Shown: positions 1-9,895 of the stretch, piece after piece
Layout of the letters: every line of letters starts with the position of its first letter
Position numbering within the stretch: position 1 is the stretch's first letter
NCBI GenBank assembly: GCA_936450465.1
Contig: OW388302.1
Location: 11,123,530 to 11,187,529 of the forward strand
Source of the DNA: Gibbula magus
Taxonomy: Eukaryota; Mollusca; Gastropoda; Trochida; Trochidae
DNA: 64,000 nucleotides
Direction of reading: 5' to 3'
Position numbers and translations under genes: made by a program
Notes under the pieces: generated by a model
Database searches by the model: none
Told to the model about the DNA's origin: nothing
Seen by the model: only the letters and a program-made list of their open reading frames with translations

Positions 1-795
1 CAATGCCAAAGAAAAAAGTACCAATGGCGGTTTACGGGATTCCGAGTCTTGAGCAGCTCAAAACTCGGCTTCACATAAAAGTTTACACAGTACTGCGCTG
101 TTTTAATTAAGTTTTGTGTAGTGTGCGTAGTTCTTACATGGACAGTTCACGAAATATGCGTGGAATGTCAGTGATCCTTCGCAAACATGTTGGCGCTATT
201 GCATTTATCGACGACTTTCCACTGACCATAGGCAGACATACGACACATGGTTCGCGCATGTAACACCTACGTATCAATGATTATAACTGAATTGTTTTTT
301 TAATGACGTATGTATCTCTTACAGGACACGTAAATCAGCGCATGTAATACTTATGAACTACTGATAACTAACAAGTATATCACTAACAACTGACGTATGA
401 TTGACGCTATATAAAATCAGCTATCGTATCATCTTCCATCAGAAAAATTCCTGCTGCCAAGCAGTGCACATGGTACCCTGTTCCATATGTTCCTCCTCTA
501 CCCAACTTTCTCAGTCCAACATTAACCCACAGAGGAGAGATGTTCTTCTGTTTCTGCTCCAGAACCAGAATGAATGCCAAGGCGTCGTGGTCGCATCAGT
601 ATATATGTGCCTGTTGTGCGCAATTCATACGTGAATCATATGCAATTCATACGCAGTTCATTAGTGCAAATGGGCAGATTTTGAATGTTTTTTCAGCCCA
701 TTCGTCGCTCATAACCAAGTTTTGTTTTTCAGATTGACAAGACCAATATCCCTCATTGAAAATGGGATAATCCTAAATTACCAGTAGCAAGGAAC
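1..795. other. Intergenic, no recognisable gene
   Basis: AT-rich sequence with no reading frame that resembles a known family. A good TATA-box-like string (CTATATAAAATC) lies near 408-419 on the plus strand, but no convincing coding region follows it. The short open frames here lack domain signatures. Confidence 0.4.
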
Positions 796-1945
796 TCAGA
801 TAAAAGCCACATGGACGAGCACATTTTTGCTTGAAGGGTAGTGCGTTGAGAAAACTTTCTTACCAACACTGCCATTTCGACTGAACTCCCAAATTTCCAC
901 TGTGCTGTGTGTTTTATATGTATAGGTCAGAAGGCCTTCAACGATGTGCAAATTGTCCAATCTGTCAGTTGAACTTATTGTTTTAGGTTGCCTGAATCGT
1001 CCAGCTGCTGATATTTCCAGCACTTTGATGTCATATTGTATTCCCCAAATTACCATCTCAACGAAGACAAGCAAACCAAACTTAGATTTCTTCAGAAGGG
1101 CCATTTGTGTAAAATCGCGATCCCATTTAATTGCTGATAGATTAAAGATTTCTCTTTTTGAAGACACCTCGACACAGGTGATTACACTTCTTTTTTTCTT
1201 GATAACCCAACATGCAATGTTGCCATCAACCACGAGATAGGTCATATAACTCTTTTCCATATACAGCCAGATTTTCACGCTCTCTAATTTGATGAGACAC
1301 TTAGTGAAAATAATAGAATTTTCGTTATCTCTCGTGTAAAAAAACAATGTTGCATTGTGTGAATTCAAGGAATATGGCCAGGTGTGGTTAGATATTTTCT
1401 TTTGCAAGTTATATCCCATGACTTGTTGACAGATTCCGTCTGGCTGAGACCAGTACAAGGTGTTGGATGGTCGGTGATAAACAATAGATAGAACTCTTGC
1501 TGACAAACTTATTCCTGTCTTCACTGTTACGTTTGATTTCATTGACACTTTATAAACGTTTCTAGCTTTCTTCCAAGTTCCTTCACGTGAGACCATTAGA
1601 AAAGACTCAACGTCCTTGATTACTTCACGACTTGATTCATCACCATTAACCTGACTACCAGAATTAATGTCTCGATATTGAACATAATTTTTAAGTTTTA
1701 TCTTGAGGTCATGTTCTACAAAAAAAGGTGTACAAGTTCCCAGAATCAACATCAGCAAGATCACAGCCAGGGGTTGTCATACATGACACAGCACACTGCA
1801 CAGCTGTTTTACAGTTAGCAGTAGTGGTGAGAAACAGGTGGTTTGCAAGTATGATAGAAACATCCTCCTTGTGGTTGAAGTTGGATGTTCTGGTGAATAC
1901 AATCCGTATGGACAAGAACAGGAGGTAAGCAATGTTCCAAAACAT
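796..1945 (-). pseudogene. PAN-like / YWTD-propeller-like secreted protein, frameshifted copy
   Basis: The sequence reads as one single-exon gene in two frames. The first part (from ATG at 1945) has a hydrophobic leader and the family Cys motif (CKTAVQCAVSC, then GCDLADVDSGNLY). The second part, in another frame down to 796, carries the family C-terminal body with a YWTD-like segment (NTLYWSQPDGI) and ends in HVAFI. The frames meet at a run of seven A's (1720-1726 on the plus strand), and one base fewer there would put them in register. That is either a true disabling slip or a homopolymer sequencing/assembly error. A TATA-like motif (GCTATATTTC) lies about 35-40 bp upstream of the ATG, as in the paralogues. 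The closest relative in the window is the intact gene at 11305-12402, and identity is modest. The function is unknown; a secreted recognition or adhesion role is only a guess. The C-terminal half alone forms a 322-codon open frame, so a shorter product is also possible. Confidence 0.7.
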
Positions 1946-2509
1946 GTCAACACTTCAACATCAGTTGGTGAAACTGAAATATAGCTTTTTCTTCAAGACA
2001 TTTCTGAAAAACATTGATTTTACCTAAAGCCAGTGATTATTTATTTGTTATTCATTGTTTGTCATTATTGAATTCAAATGTTTTCATTTTACATATAAAC
2101 ACTAGAAAAGCCTCATACAAATACGCAGTTGTCATTACTTTTCGTTATCTAAATGTTAATGTTCACCAGAGGACATATTTTCTTAACTTCTTAAATGTTA
2201 ATGCTGTTTCATTGGAATTATTGACTTTTAGATTCTGGTAACCCAATATGTGTGATTCTCAAAAGTCTATAGAGAAAGTTTTAAATGGATAAATTATTGT
2301 TTTAGACGTTTTCAAGAATAGTACATCCTCGTTACGAACTCAACAAAATTCTTTGGTTAAAATGCAATCCTTAACAAACTCGTATTTCAACATCCATTTT
2401 CAGTGTTATCTTATTGGGAATGATAACTGGTATGACCCCTCAAAAGTAAAACAAAACAATCAAGGTTTTTTATTTCTTGGTATGCACATTTCTGATTATA
2501 ATGTCTATC
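1946..2509. other. Intergenic, TATA-like motif then unrecognised AT-rich DNA
   Basis: The first ~45 bases hold the presumed promoter of the minus-strand gene ending at 796. The rest is AT-rich with no recognisable coding or repeat signature. Confidence 0.3.
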
Positions 2510-2880
2510 ATTAGCATTGATATGATCGATCCAATCTTAATATTTATGCTGTTGTATCCTAAGTAAACATCTAACCCATCTTAATCTGTATGCATTTGTA
2601 TCTAAGATATACATCTAACCCATCTTTATCTGCATGCATGTGTATCTAAAATATACATCTAACCAATGTAAATGCATATGTTACAAACACATTAATATGG
2701 ACTAAATGTAAATTTTTTAGACAAAATCCTACATATTAAGATAGGTTGGATGTTTATTTAGGATTCATCATAATAAACTTTAAGATGGGTTAGTTGTTTA
2801 CTTGAGGTAACCAGGATATATATCAAGATGTATTATTTGTTTATTCTGGAACAACAGCATACGTATTGAGATTATTAAGA
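2510..2880. repeat. Palindromic MITE-like repeat, copy 1
   Basis: This block contains inverted stretches: GCTGTTGTATCC and ATCTAACCCATCTTAA near the start, and their reverse complements near the end (TTTAAGATGGGTTAG, then CAACAGCATACGTATTG). A second, directly oriented copy is at 3255-3560 (for example GATCCAATCTTA and CTTGAGGTAACCAGGA in both). The terminal inverted arms suggest a non-autonomous DNA transposon. No clear target duplication was identified. Confidence 0.6.
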
Positions 2881-3258
2881 TATTGTCCCCGAATCCAATT
2901 TTTTTTAAAGTTTTTAAAATGAAAGACCAAGAAATATAATCAAATGCCTTTTCGAAATCAACAAGGAAAAACATTCCAGGTTTATGATTTGATTCTGTAT
3001 GTAGTACTAAGTCATATATCATCCGAATATTCTCTCCAATATATCTGTCAGACATAAATCCTGTTTGTTCATCACTGATTATATTGGGAAGGACCTTTTT
3101 CAATCTATTGGCAATGATTGAGGATAGTAATTTATAAGAATAGTTCAACAAAGTAATTGGGCGCCAATTTTGCATAAATTGCCTTGGTTTATCCCCTTTA
3201 GGGATGCAGGTAATAATTCCTTGCTTCTGAGTAATAGACAAATTGCCATCGATTGCCA
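2881..3258 (-). mobile_element. LINE reverse-transcriptase fragment (L1/Tx1-like)
   Basis: The minus strand encodes about 126 residues of a LINE RT. Visible motifs are IPKGDKP, then NWRPITLLNYSYKLLSSI, then DEQTGFM, then FFLVDFEKAFD, which is the first catalytic-Asp motif (motif A). The YADD box and all downstream motifs are missing, so this is a short dead fragment. The open frame runs on into the flanking palindromic repeat (to 2798), but that tail is repeat sequence, not LINE protein. Directly oriented copies of the same repeat flank it on both sides. Confidence 0.85.
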
Positions 3259-3560
3259 TCGATCCAATCTTATTATATATGCTGTTGTATCCTAAGCAAA
3301 CATCTAACCCATCTTAATATGTATGCATTTGTATCTAAAATATACATCTAACCAATGTTACAAACACATTAATATGGACTAAATGTAATTTTTGAAGACA
3401 ATAGCCTACATATTAAGATGGGTTGGATGTTTTTTTAGATTCAACATCATAAAATTTAGGATGGGTTAGTTGTTTACTTGAGGTAACCAGGACATATATC
3501 AAGATGGATTAGTTGTTTATTTTCGATACAACAGCATACATATTGAGATTATTAACATAC
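3255..3560. repeat. Palindromic MITE-like repeat, copy 2
   Basis: A second copy of the repeat at 2510-2880 in the same orientation, with the same inverted arms (GCTGTTGTATCC at the start, ATACAACAGCATACAT at the end). The two copies bracket the LINE RT fragment. Confidence 0.6.
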
Positions 3561-3970
3561 TTAATTTAAATAAGGTTGCAGAACATTTAAAATCCTCATT
3601 GGCCAACGAATCTATACACACAATTTCAGCTCCCTAGACCAAGAGTTTCTGGAGAAAAAGACAAAAGAACGAAAAGTTTACAGACAAACGGACAGACGGC
3701 CGGACGCACGGAGGGACGTTTGAGACCATGCCATGTCATATGCCCATGGGGCCTTTCAGGTTTGATAAGCTAAAAAGACAGTTAAAGTGCATGACCAACC
3801 AAGTCAATAATGATTCACCAGTTTGTTTGATGATATATAATTAGCCCAGGTCACTTCTAACCAAAAGTATTATCTTAAACAGCTATGTCTATAAAAAAAA
3901 AGGTTGTTAATTTCCTTAAATATCCATGAAAATCGCTGTGCGACGTATAAAGCGACAGTGGTGTGGAACT
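3561..3970. repeat. Dispersed repeat with GACAGACGG-type motif
   Basis: Contains ACAGACAAACGGACAGACGG followed by GGACGCACGGAGGG and CATGCCATGTCATA, a purine-rich stretch that resembles widely dispersed molluscan repeats (from memory, not searched). No coding potential was seen. Confidence 0.35.
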
Positions 3971-4062
3971 TTGCGAATTTGAGAGTTCAGACAGCAAGAT
4001 GGTTGACCATTCCATCATTGTACCATATTAAAACTCTACTCGGAGTGTTAAGGTATCTTTAC
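3971..4062 (+). repeat. Dispersed ~90-bp repeat, copy 1
   Basis: Contains CAAGATGGTTGACCATTCC, then AAAACTCTACTC and GAGTGTT. A clearly related copy is at 40648-40733 in the same orientation. The repeat class is unknown. Confidence 0.5.
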
Positions 4063-4230
4063 ATCAGTCAAATTACTTGAACTACCTTCCATCAGGCATC
4101 AAAATGGCCACTCGATTAGAAATGGAAACCGGACCATGTCCATTCGTTTTAGAACTCTTATTATTGATTTCAGAGTTTTATTTAGCCATGACCGATGTCG
4201 ATTCAGATACACTAAGCTGTATCCATGACT

Positions 4231-5185
4231 CTTGCTGCCAAATATTCACATTCAAGATGATATATTCCAGAAGGATAAAGCCCGATACCTGCTGCCAACT
4301 ATTGACGTTCAAGATGATATATTCCAGGAGGATAATGCCCGACACCCGCTGCCAACTATTGACATTCAAGGTGATATATTCCAGAAGGATAATGCCCGAC
4401 CCCTGCTGCCAACTATTGACATTCAAGGTGGTATATTCCAGAAGGATAATGCCTGACACCTGCTGCCAACTACTGACGTTCAAGGTGGTATATTCCAGAA
4501 GGATAATGCCCGACACCATGCTGCCAACTATTGACGTTCAATATGATGTTTCCCAGAAGGACAATGCCTGACACCTGCTGCCAACTATTGACGTTCAAGG
4601 TGATATATTCCAGAAGGATAATGCCCGACACCTGCTGCCAACTATTGACATTCAAGGTGATATATTCCAGAAGGATAATGCCCGACACATGCTGCCAACT
4701 ATTGACGTTCAAGATGATGTTTTCCAGAAGGACAATGCCTGACACCTGCTGCCAACTATTGACGTTCAAGGTGATATATTCCAGATGGACAATGCCCGAC
4801 ACATGCTGCCAACTATTGACGTTCAAGATGATGTTTTCCAGAAGGACAATGCCTGACACCTGCTGCCAACTATTGACGTTCAAGGTGATATATTCCAGAT
4901 GGACAATGCCCAACACCTGCTGCCAACTATTGACATCCAAGGTGATATATTTCAGAAGGATAATGCTCGACACCTGCTGCCAACTATTGACGTTCAAGGT
5001 GATATATTCCAGATGGACAATGCCCGACACCTGCTGCCAGCTATTGACGTTCAAGGTGATATATTTCAGAAGGATAATGCTCGACACCTGCTGCCAACTA
5101 TTGACGTTCAAGATGATATATTCCAGATGGATAATGCCCGACACCTGCTGCCAGCTATTCACGTTCAAGGTGATATACTCAACAA
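4231..5185 (+). repeat. 57-bp minisatellite, ~17 copies
   Basis: A tandem array with a unit of about 57 bp (CTGCTGCCAACTATTGACGT, then TCAAGGTGATATATTCCAGA, then AGGATAATGCCCGACAC). Copies vary at a few positions, for example GATATATTCC versus GATGTTTTCC. Because 57 is a multiple of 3, long open frames appear on both strands, including one of 232 codons on the minus strand. These are an arithmetic by-product of the period and are not taken as genes. A solitary unit lies at 10557-10625. Confidence 0.9.
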
Positions 5186-5212
5186 ACTAGTTATGTGCTT
5201 ATAGAAATTTTT

Positions 5213-5339
<127 letters not shown>

Positions 5340-5394
5340 TGGACACTCACGATGTATTTACACCTTACACACACGATTAAATTATGAGTAATCT

Positions 5395-5743
5395 GTGTAT
5401 TCTATCCAGTCGGATTCTATAAATCGTAGAGATGTTTTTAATTTACTTAGAAAGAGAAAATCATCAATAATATTTCTTCAAGAAACTCACAGTACACCTG
5501 CAAATGAATTACCCTTGGCGGTCGAATGGAGTTATAAATGTTTCCTTTCACATGGAACCAGTCAAAGTGCAGAAACACTAATTTTGATATAAAATAACTT
5601 TGAATATGAAATTCATGAAATCATTGCTGACGATAGTGGTCGATTCATCATACTCGATATTACAATAGAAAAAATCTGATTTTCAATAACAAATATTTAT
5701 GGTCCAAATACAGATTCACCAAACTTTTTCCAAGATCTCTTAA
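5395..5743 (+). mobile_element. LINE (Tx1/L1-like), endonuclease N-terminal part
   Basis: The plus strand encodes the start of an apurinic-type LINE endonuclease: RRDVFNLLRKRKSS, then IIFLQETHS with the catalytic Glu, and further on NIYGPNTDSPNFFQDL. Stop codons interrupt it (after LILI near 5590 and again near 5677), so it is dead. The reading continues at 8249 once the TTAA-flanked insertion at 5744-8248 is left out. Confidence 0.8.
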
Positions 5744-6374
5744 AGGAGAATATTTGTAAAAAATTATATTCTGTTATAGTGAAATATACTTTAAAAAACA
5801 TATTCCCCCGAAAATAATATGGAAAGCCGTGTTTAATTACTAATTACTCGATATAATAACCGCGCCTACTGTTGCCTGTGCGCGTATGCATATTTGCCGG
5901 TAGCCTTCGGCAGGTTTAGGCTGTGACGTCAGAGATGCTATACGGCCCGCTTTTGGTCCTTAGCGCAGTGAAAGGGAAGGCATTGGAGTAGATGATGAAT
6001 CGGTTGAATACGTAGAATTCGGGTAGTTTCGGACTTGATATGGTACATTGTGCAGCGTTGGTGTGCAGTAATTCATCAAAGTCTGGACAGAAGTTTACAT
6101 ATTTTAAAGAGCATTTTGATCCGTTATATTAAAACAGTTTTATAAATAAGTGATTGTTAGTCTTAGAGTACTCGTAATTAACAGTCCTTTATAAGGATAT
6201 AACTTATGGGATGCATTTCGGTGAGCATCGTGTTTTAGATTTTTTAAAGGCTATACACCTTATTGACAAATTGTAAATTTTAACTTTTCATTATCAGCTT
6301 TTATCCAACTTGTGATAATATGCTGATGTTTTTGCGGCCATCATGCCGTGTTCTGTTTTTCAATTGCAATTTCC

Positions 6375-6466
6375 TTTTTTAAATTAGGCAAATAAATTAA
6401 ATATCTCGCCGCTAATGGCTGCAATACCGCCAGAGCGGCGTTAAACAATAACTCACTCACTCACTT
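6375..6466 (+). repeat. SINE/LINE 3' tail ending in (CTCA)n
   Basis: Contains AATGGCTGCAATACCGCCAG, then AGCGGCGTTAAACAATAA, then CTCACTCACTCACT. From memory this tail is very common in vetigastropod genomes and is one reason to suspect an abalone-like source. Confidence 0.6.
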
Positions 6467-6477
6467 ATGGGATGTGT

Positions 6478-6560
6478 CATCCTCGGTTACCCAGAGTTTT
6501 ATATATGCTCCTGCGGAGAGTAACGGAGCATATATAAAACCCTGGGTACCACCGAGGATG
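6478..6560. mobile_element. Fold-back MITE, 83 bp, 9-bp target duplication
   Basis: A near-perfect palindrome that starts CATCCTCGGTTACCCAGAG and ends GGTACCACCGAGGATG. It is flanked on both sides by GGGATGTGT (6469-6477 and 6561-6569). A longer family member is at 52557-52945. A 9-bp duplication is typical of Mutator-like elements. Confidence 0.8.
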
Positions 6561-7807
6561 GGGATGTGTAGGCCTTAAAACTTAGTACACAGTTGTATAA
6601 TTATTTGTCATTGGCTAATAACTGTATTAGATTAATTTCAATTTAATATGGCCAACGTGGCAGCTCAAATGGCATTGTCAGACACACACACAATATTTCC
6701 TGGTTATAAATCATTTGAAAACTATAGTGATATTCAACGCTAAAATGATATCTGTCGCCTATATTACACCCCACCACCCCCACTAACTAAATTCTAAATC
6801 TTGCCCCAACTTTTGAACCCTTCCTACGTCTATGTTGGATCCTGGTTTTTTAAAATATATTTACTAAAAATGCATTTCCACTGATTGTATATGTTCACAA
6901 TATCATAACAAATGATTATTGCAAAAATAATAAGTTTCAGTGTTCAATCCTTGTGGGTGCTTGGTTTGTGTACTTGTGATAGGAGAACAAGTAACTGTCT
7001 AGCAACTTAAGTTCAAATTATTACTTGAGAAAATATATTAGAGAACTTTAGAAATTCTTAATATTGTTTTTCAAATTCTCTTTATAGGATAATCTCCTTC
7101 TTGCACGCGATGAACTTCGAAATCTATCTGACTTTTCGATTTTCATTATAATTAGGGCGACAAAGTCAAACCAATGTTGTCAGATTTAAATTAATGTCAT
7201 TTATTTAGTTTACATCTATTACATATTAATTGACATATTTTAGAAATTCTCTATTCATATAGAGTTGGAATCCGATTTTCTTAGGCAGAAATTAAACACG
7301 CATGAACGCATAGTAAATTTACTTTTACTAACATTTGTATATTACTACCATAAGAAATATTGCATATGTGCACTGCAAAGTTCGTCGTATACACAGGGCT
7401 TTACATTACGTTATTACAGGCTTCTAATATCGCGAGTTCCTTATTATCGTGTTAGTCCGGTTTTCGTGACTACCAAATCTCTCACATAGCTATGTATAGA
7501 TCTTACTGTCAATCTTACTTGATTACGATTGAACAGTGGTTTGTACGTTAGATCTAAATAATAATAATATTTAATATCAATACGTTTTTAAAGCAAACAT
7601 GATTTGAATAATCGAGAATCAAGATGGTTCATTTTGTCCCATGCAACTGGTTACTTCAGCGGTACAGTATATATACGAATAAAGCAGTATAATTTGTAGT
7701 AACATATTTTTATTAACTATATATAAGTTGTTGACACCCATGTTATCTACATGTAGACAATAACTATTTAATGTACGGCATAATCCACTTATTGTGAAGT
7801 TGTTACT

Positions 7808-8005
7808 TTAGAGTTTGCCAGTCCCTACGTACGAATCTGTAGTATTTCCAACTCTCTCAGTGTTTACTTCTGAAAGCTCATCCTCACTTGATTCCTGGTG
7901 TTCAGCTCAATGTTGATTCACAATAGGTTCATACTGATAAGGACGGATGTTATTTATGTCAGATGGTTGAAAATTAACGCTGCCATCGCTATCCGAGAAA
8001 GCCAT
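7808..8005 (-). pseudogene. Exon-like frame resembling the N-terminus of P2RX7_C-domain proteins
   Basis: Read on the minus strand from an ATG at 8005, this gives 65 codons with one internal TGA (codon 33, 7907-7909). The pattern is an acidic serine-rich start (MAFSDSDGS), then IRPYQYEP, an acidic spacer (SSEDELSE), then ERVGNT. PYxFEP, an acidic spacer and RxGNT are, from memory, the hallmarks of the segment just before the Cys-rich P2X7-C-terminal-like (P2RX7_C) domain that is amplified in molluscs and corals. The Cys-rich part itself is absent; the frame ends soon after RVGNT. It lies inside the TTAA element near its right end, reading towards the interior. It could be a captured host exon or part of a mobile gene family. 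Identification is by pattern only. Confidence 0.5.
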
Positions 8006-8248
8006 AACAACACTACGAACGTAGAAAATACACTGGCTCAGCGCGCGGGAGAGCATCTTTGACATCATATCACGTGACTGCTGCCAGCCTGATTAACTCT
8101 CGGGGATTTCCGGAAAATGACTCGCACAGAAAACGTTTTTTCAACGTTTCTACATAAAATGTCGCATTTTAATAAATTTTTTGCCACACTTTGTCTTGAA
8201 CAATACTGTTAAACATGTTAAAACAAAGTTTTTCTCTAATATTCTCCT

Positions 8249-8855
8249 TTAACGGAATTAGAACAATTTTCTGGCTCGATTATCTGGGGTGGTGACTGGA
8301 ATGTAGTTCAGGACTACTATTTAGTTACCTATAATATAAAACACAGGAATAACTCGGGGGCTTTCGAGAAAATTAAAGAAATAAAAACAAAACTAGGGTT
8401 GTTTGATCCATTTAATCCCGAAAAGCAACAGTATACATGGCGGCAAAGCAACCAGATTAAACAAAGCAGGCAAACATACGCGATACAGTGTCCGAATGTA
8501 AAAATGTTGAATATGGAGATAACGTGGAAAATATTGATCTATCAGTGAATGATCAACTATTTTTTTAGATACTCAAAATGAATATTAGAACAAAAACAAT
8601 AATTTAGTCAATTCAACACAAAAAAGAAAAGAAAAAAAAGATGAAAACAATCTTGAAAAGCAAATATATGAAATGGAAACATTGTTTTCTAGCTTAACAA
8701 ATGACTTGTCCTTAAAAAAAGAAAAACTTGAACAACTTAGAATTGCAAAAAATAAAGCTAAATGGTATGAAGAAGGAGAAAAAATACTGAATATTTCATG
8801 AATTTAGAAATAAAAAATTACATAAATAAAAATATAAGTGGTGTATTATAAGGAA
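8249..8855 (+). mobile_element. LINE (same copy), endonuclease C-terminal part and linker
   Basis: Continues the LINE of 5395-5743: the text encodes IIWGGDWNVV (catalytic GDWN box of the endonuclease), and further on a linker rich in Lys and Glu with KNKAKWYEEGEK, which normally precedes the RT domain. Several stops and frameshifts are present. The RT domain is missing: the next recognisable LINE sequence, after a MITE, is the C-terminal domain. Confidence 0.75.
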
Positions 8856-8859
8856 GGTA

Positions 8860-9008
8860 TGTTGTGAATTTTACCCCATCTCAAAGTAAGTTTCCGCCTT
8901 GATTGGATCAAAATAATGCTTTGGGAATATATTTTAGAAATCTGAAATAAAGAAGGGATGTTTGTTGAAGGCAGAAACTTACTTTGAGACAGGGTTATAT
9001 TCACAATG
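8860..9008. mobile_element. Palindromic MITE (~149 bp) in the LINE
   Basis: The left arm TGTTGTGAATTTTACCCC continues into TCTCAAAGTAAGTTTCCGCC. The right arm is its near-perfect inverse (GGCAGAAACTTACTTTGAGA, then CAGGGTTATATTCACAATG). TA dinucleotides flank it at 8858-8859 and 9009-9010, suggesting a mariner-type target duplication. Confidence 0.65.
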
Positions 9009-9012
9009 TACT

Positions 9013-9590
9013 ATTTTGAAACATATATGCACCTCTGATGACTGTAAATTTGTATACTCCCAATTGTGTACGAAACGCTGTTTCTCTAGGGAACCTTCAG
9101 CTGAAATGGGAATCAAAGCTTGGTATTACTCTATCTGATAACTAATTGTATGACTGCTTTGCACTGATAAATGTTGCTACAACAGAAAACAAGGCAATAA
9201 ATTTCCAGTTTAGATTAATTCACATAATAATCTCAACAATGTCTTTCCTATATAAAATAGGAATTAGCCAGGATGATATTTGTACGTTGTGTGGTAAAGA
9301 GTTTGAAACTCTTGAGCATTTATTCTATGCATGTGACAAAACTAAAAATCTGTTATCACGATTGGAAACCTGGTACCATTCTTAAACAAACACCAGCCTT
9401 AACATTAATATTGCAACATTTCTTCTTGGACCCCGAGGGAAACGCATTAATAAATTACATCTTTATCATAACAAAAGAATGTATAAATAAACACGGATTT
9501 GGCTCTAATGACCTCAATTTCAATCACCTAACCCACTCCATAGAACATAATTATAACCTAGAAAAATACATATTTTCGGGGGGATGATCC
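9013..9590 (+). mobile_element. LINE (same copy), C-terminal domain
   Basis: Encodes WESKLGITL, then FQFRLIH, then the Cys/His motif CTLCGKEFETLEHLFYACD, typical of the C-terminal region of Tx1/L1-type ORF2. One frameshift (near 9385) separates it from the final stretch ending IEHNYNLEKYIF. The same domain occurs in a different copy at 44425-44895. Confidence 0.75.
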
Positions 9591-9700
9591 CACTTTTCTA
9601 AGAAAATGGTCATGTCTTTTCAAAAATGATAAATGTGTTGTGATTCCTTTAACTTTCGGAACCTTGTCACTGTCCACTGTCCATCCAAACTATTCTCTTT

Positions 9701-9895
9701 AACATGGTTATATTTGGGATAACACTACCTTCAATAGTACAAATTCTTGTACTTTTTTCGGGCCGAGTCCCATGCGGGATTCGAACCCACGCCCTCAGAG
9801 TTAGGCAACTATCGCCAGCATTGACTGTACCAACAGCTTACCACACGACCATTTGCCTCAACAAAATCGAGGTCCAACAATCGATAGTTAAGCTA
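9701..9895 (-). repeat. tRNA-derived SINE, copy 1
   Basis: On the minus strand it contains a pol III B-box-like string (GGGTTCGAATCCCGC, plus-strand positions around 9776-9793). The sequence downstream reads GTACAAGAATTTGTACTATT and GTGTTATCCCAAATATAACC. A plus-strand copy is at 54195-54388 and a deleted one at 53893-53950. The sequence between head and tail matches closely, so this is one SINE family and not a functional tRNA. Confidence 0.75.

Larger units (their letters stand above)
5744..8248. mobile_element. TTAA-flanked (piggyBac-type) non-autonomous element, ~2.5 kb
   Basis: Inserted in a LINE. The duplicated target is TTAA at 5740-5743 and 8249-8252, and the ends are inverted: AGGAGAATATT at 5744 and AATATTCTCCT ending at 8248, with looser similarity continuing inward. 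Leaving the element out makes the LINE frame continuous from QDLL to ELEQF. Subterminal blocks at about 5870-5960 and 8035-8125 are also related in inverted orientation. No transposase was seen. Inside are an exon-like minus-strand frame (7808-8005), a SINE/LINE tail with a (CTCA)n end (6375-6466) and a small MITE (6478-6560). piggyBac affiliation is inferred from the TTAA duplication only; the termini are not the canonical CCC. Confidence 0.8.

Noticed and set aside
4470..5168. A 232-codon minus-strand frame and several plus-strand frames through 4.1-5.2 kb
   Set aside because: They are produced by the 57-bp minisatellite, whose period is divisible by three; there is no codon structure beyond the repeat.
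9776..9793. A tRNA gene on the minus strand
   Set aside because: There is a B-box-like motif, but no cloverleaf could be drawn and the sequence recurs as a SINE at 54.2 kb.
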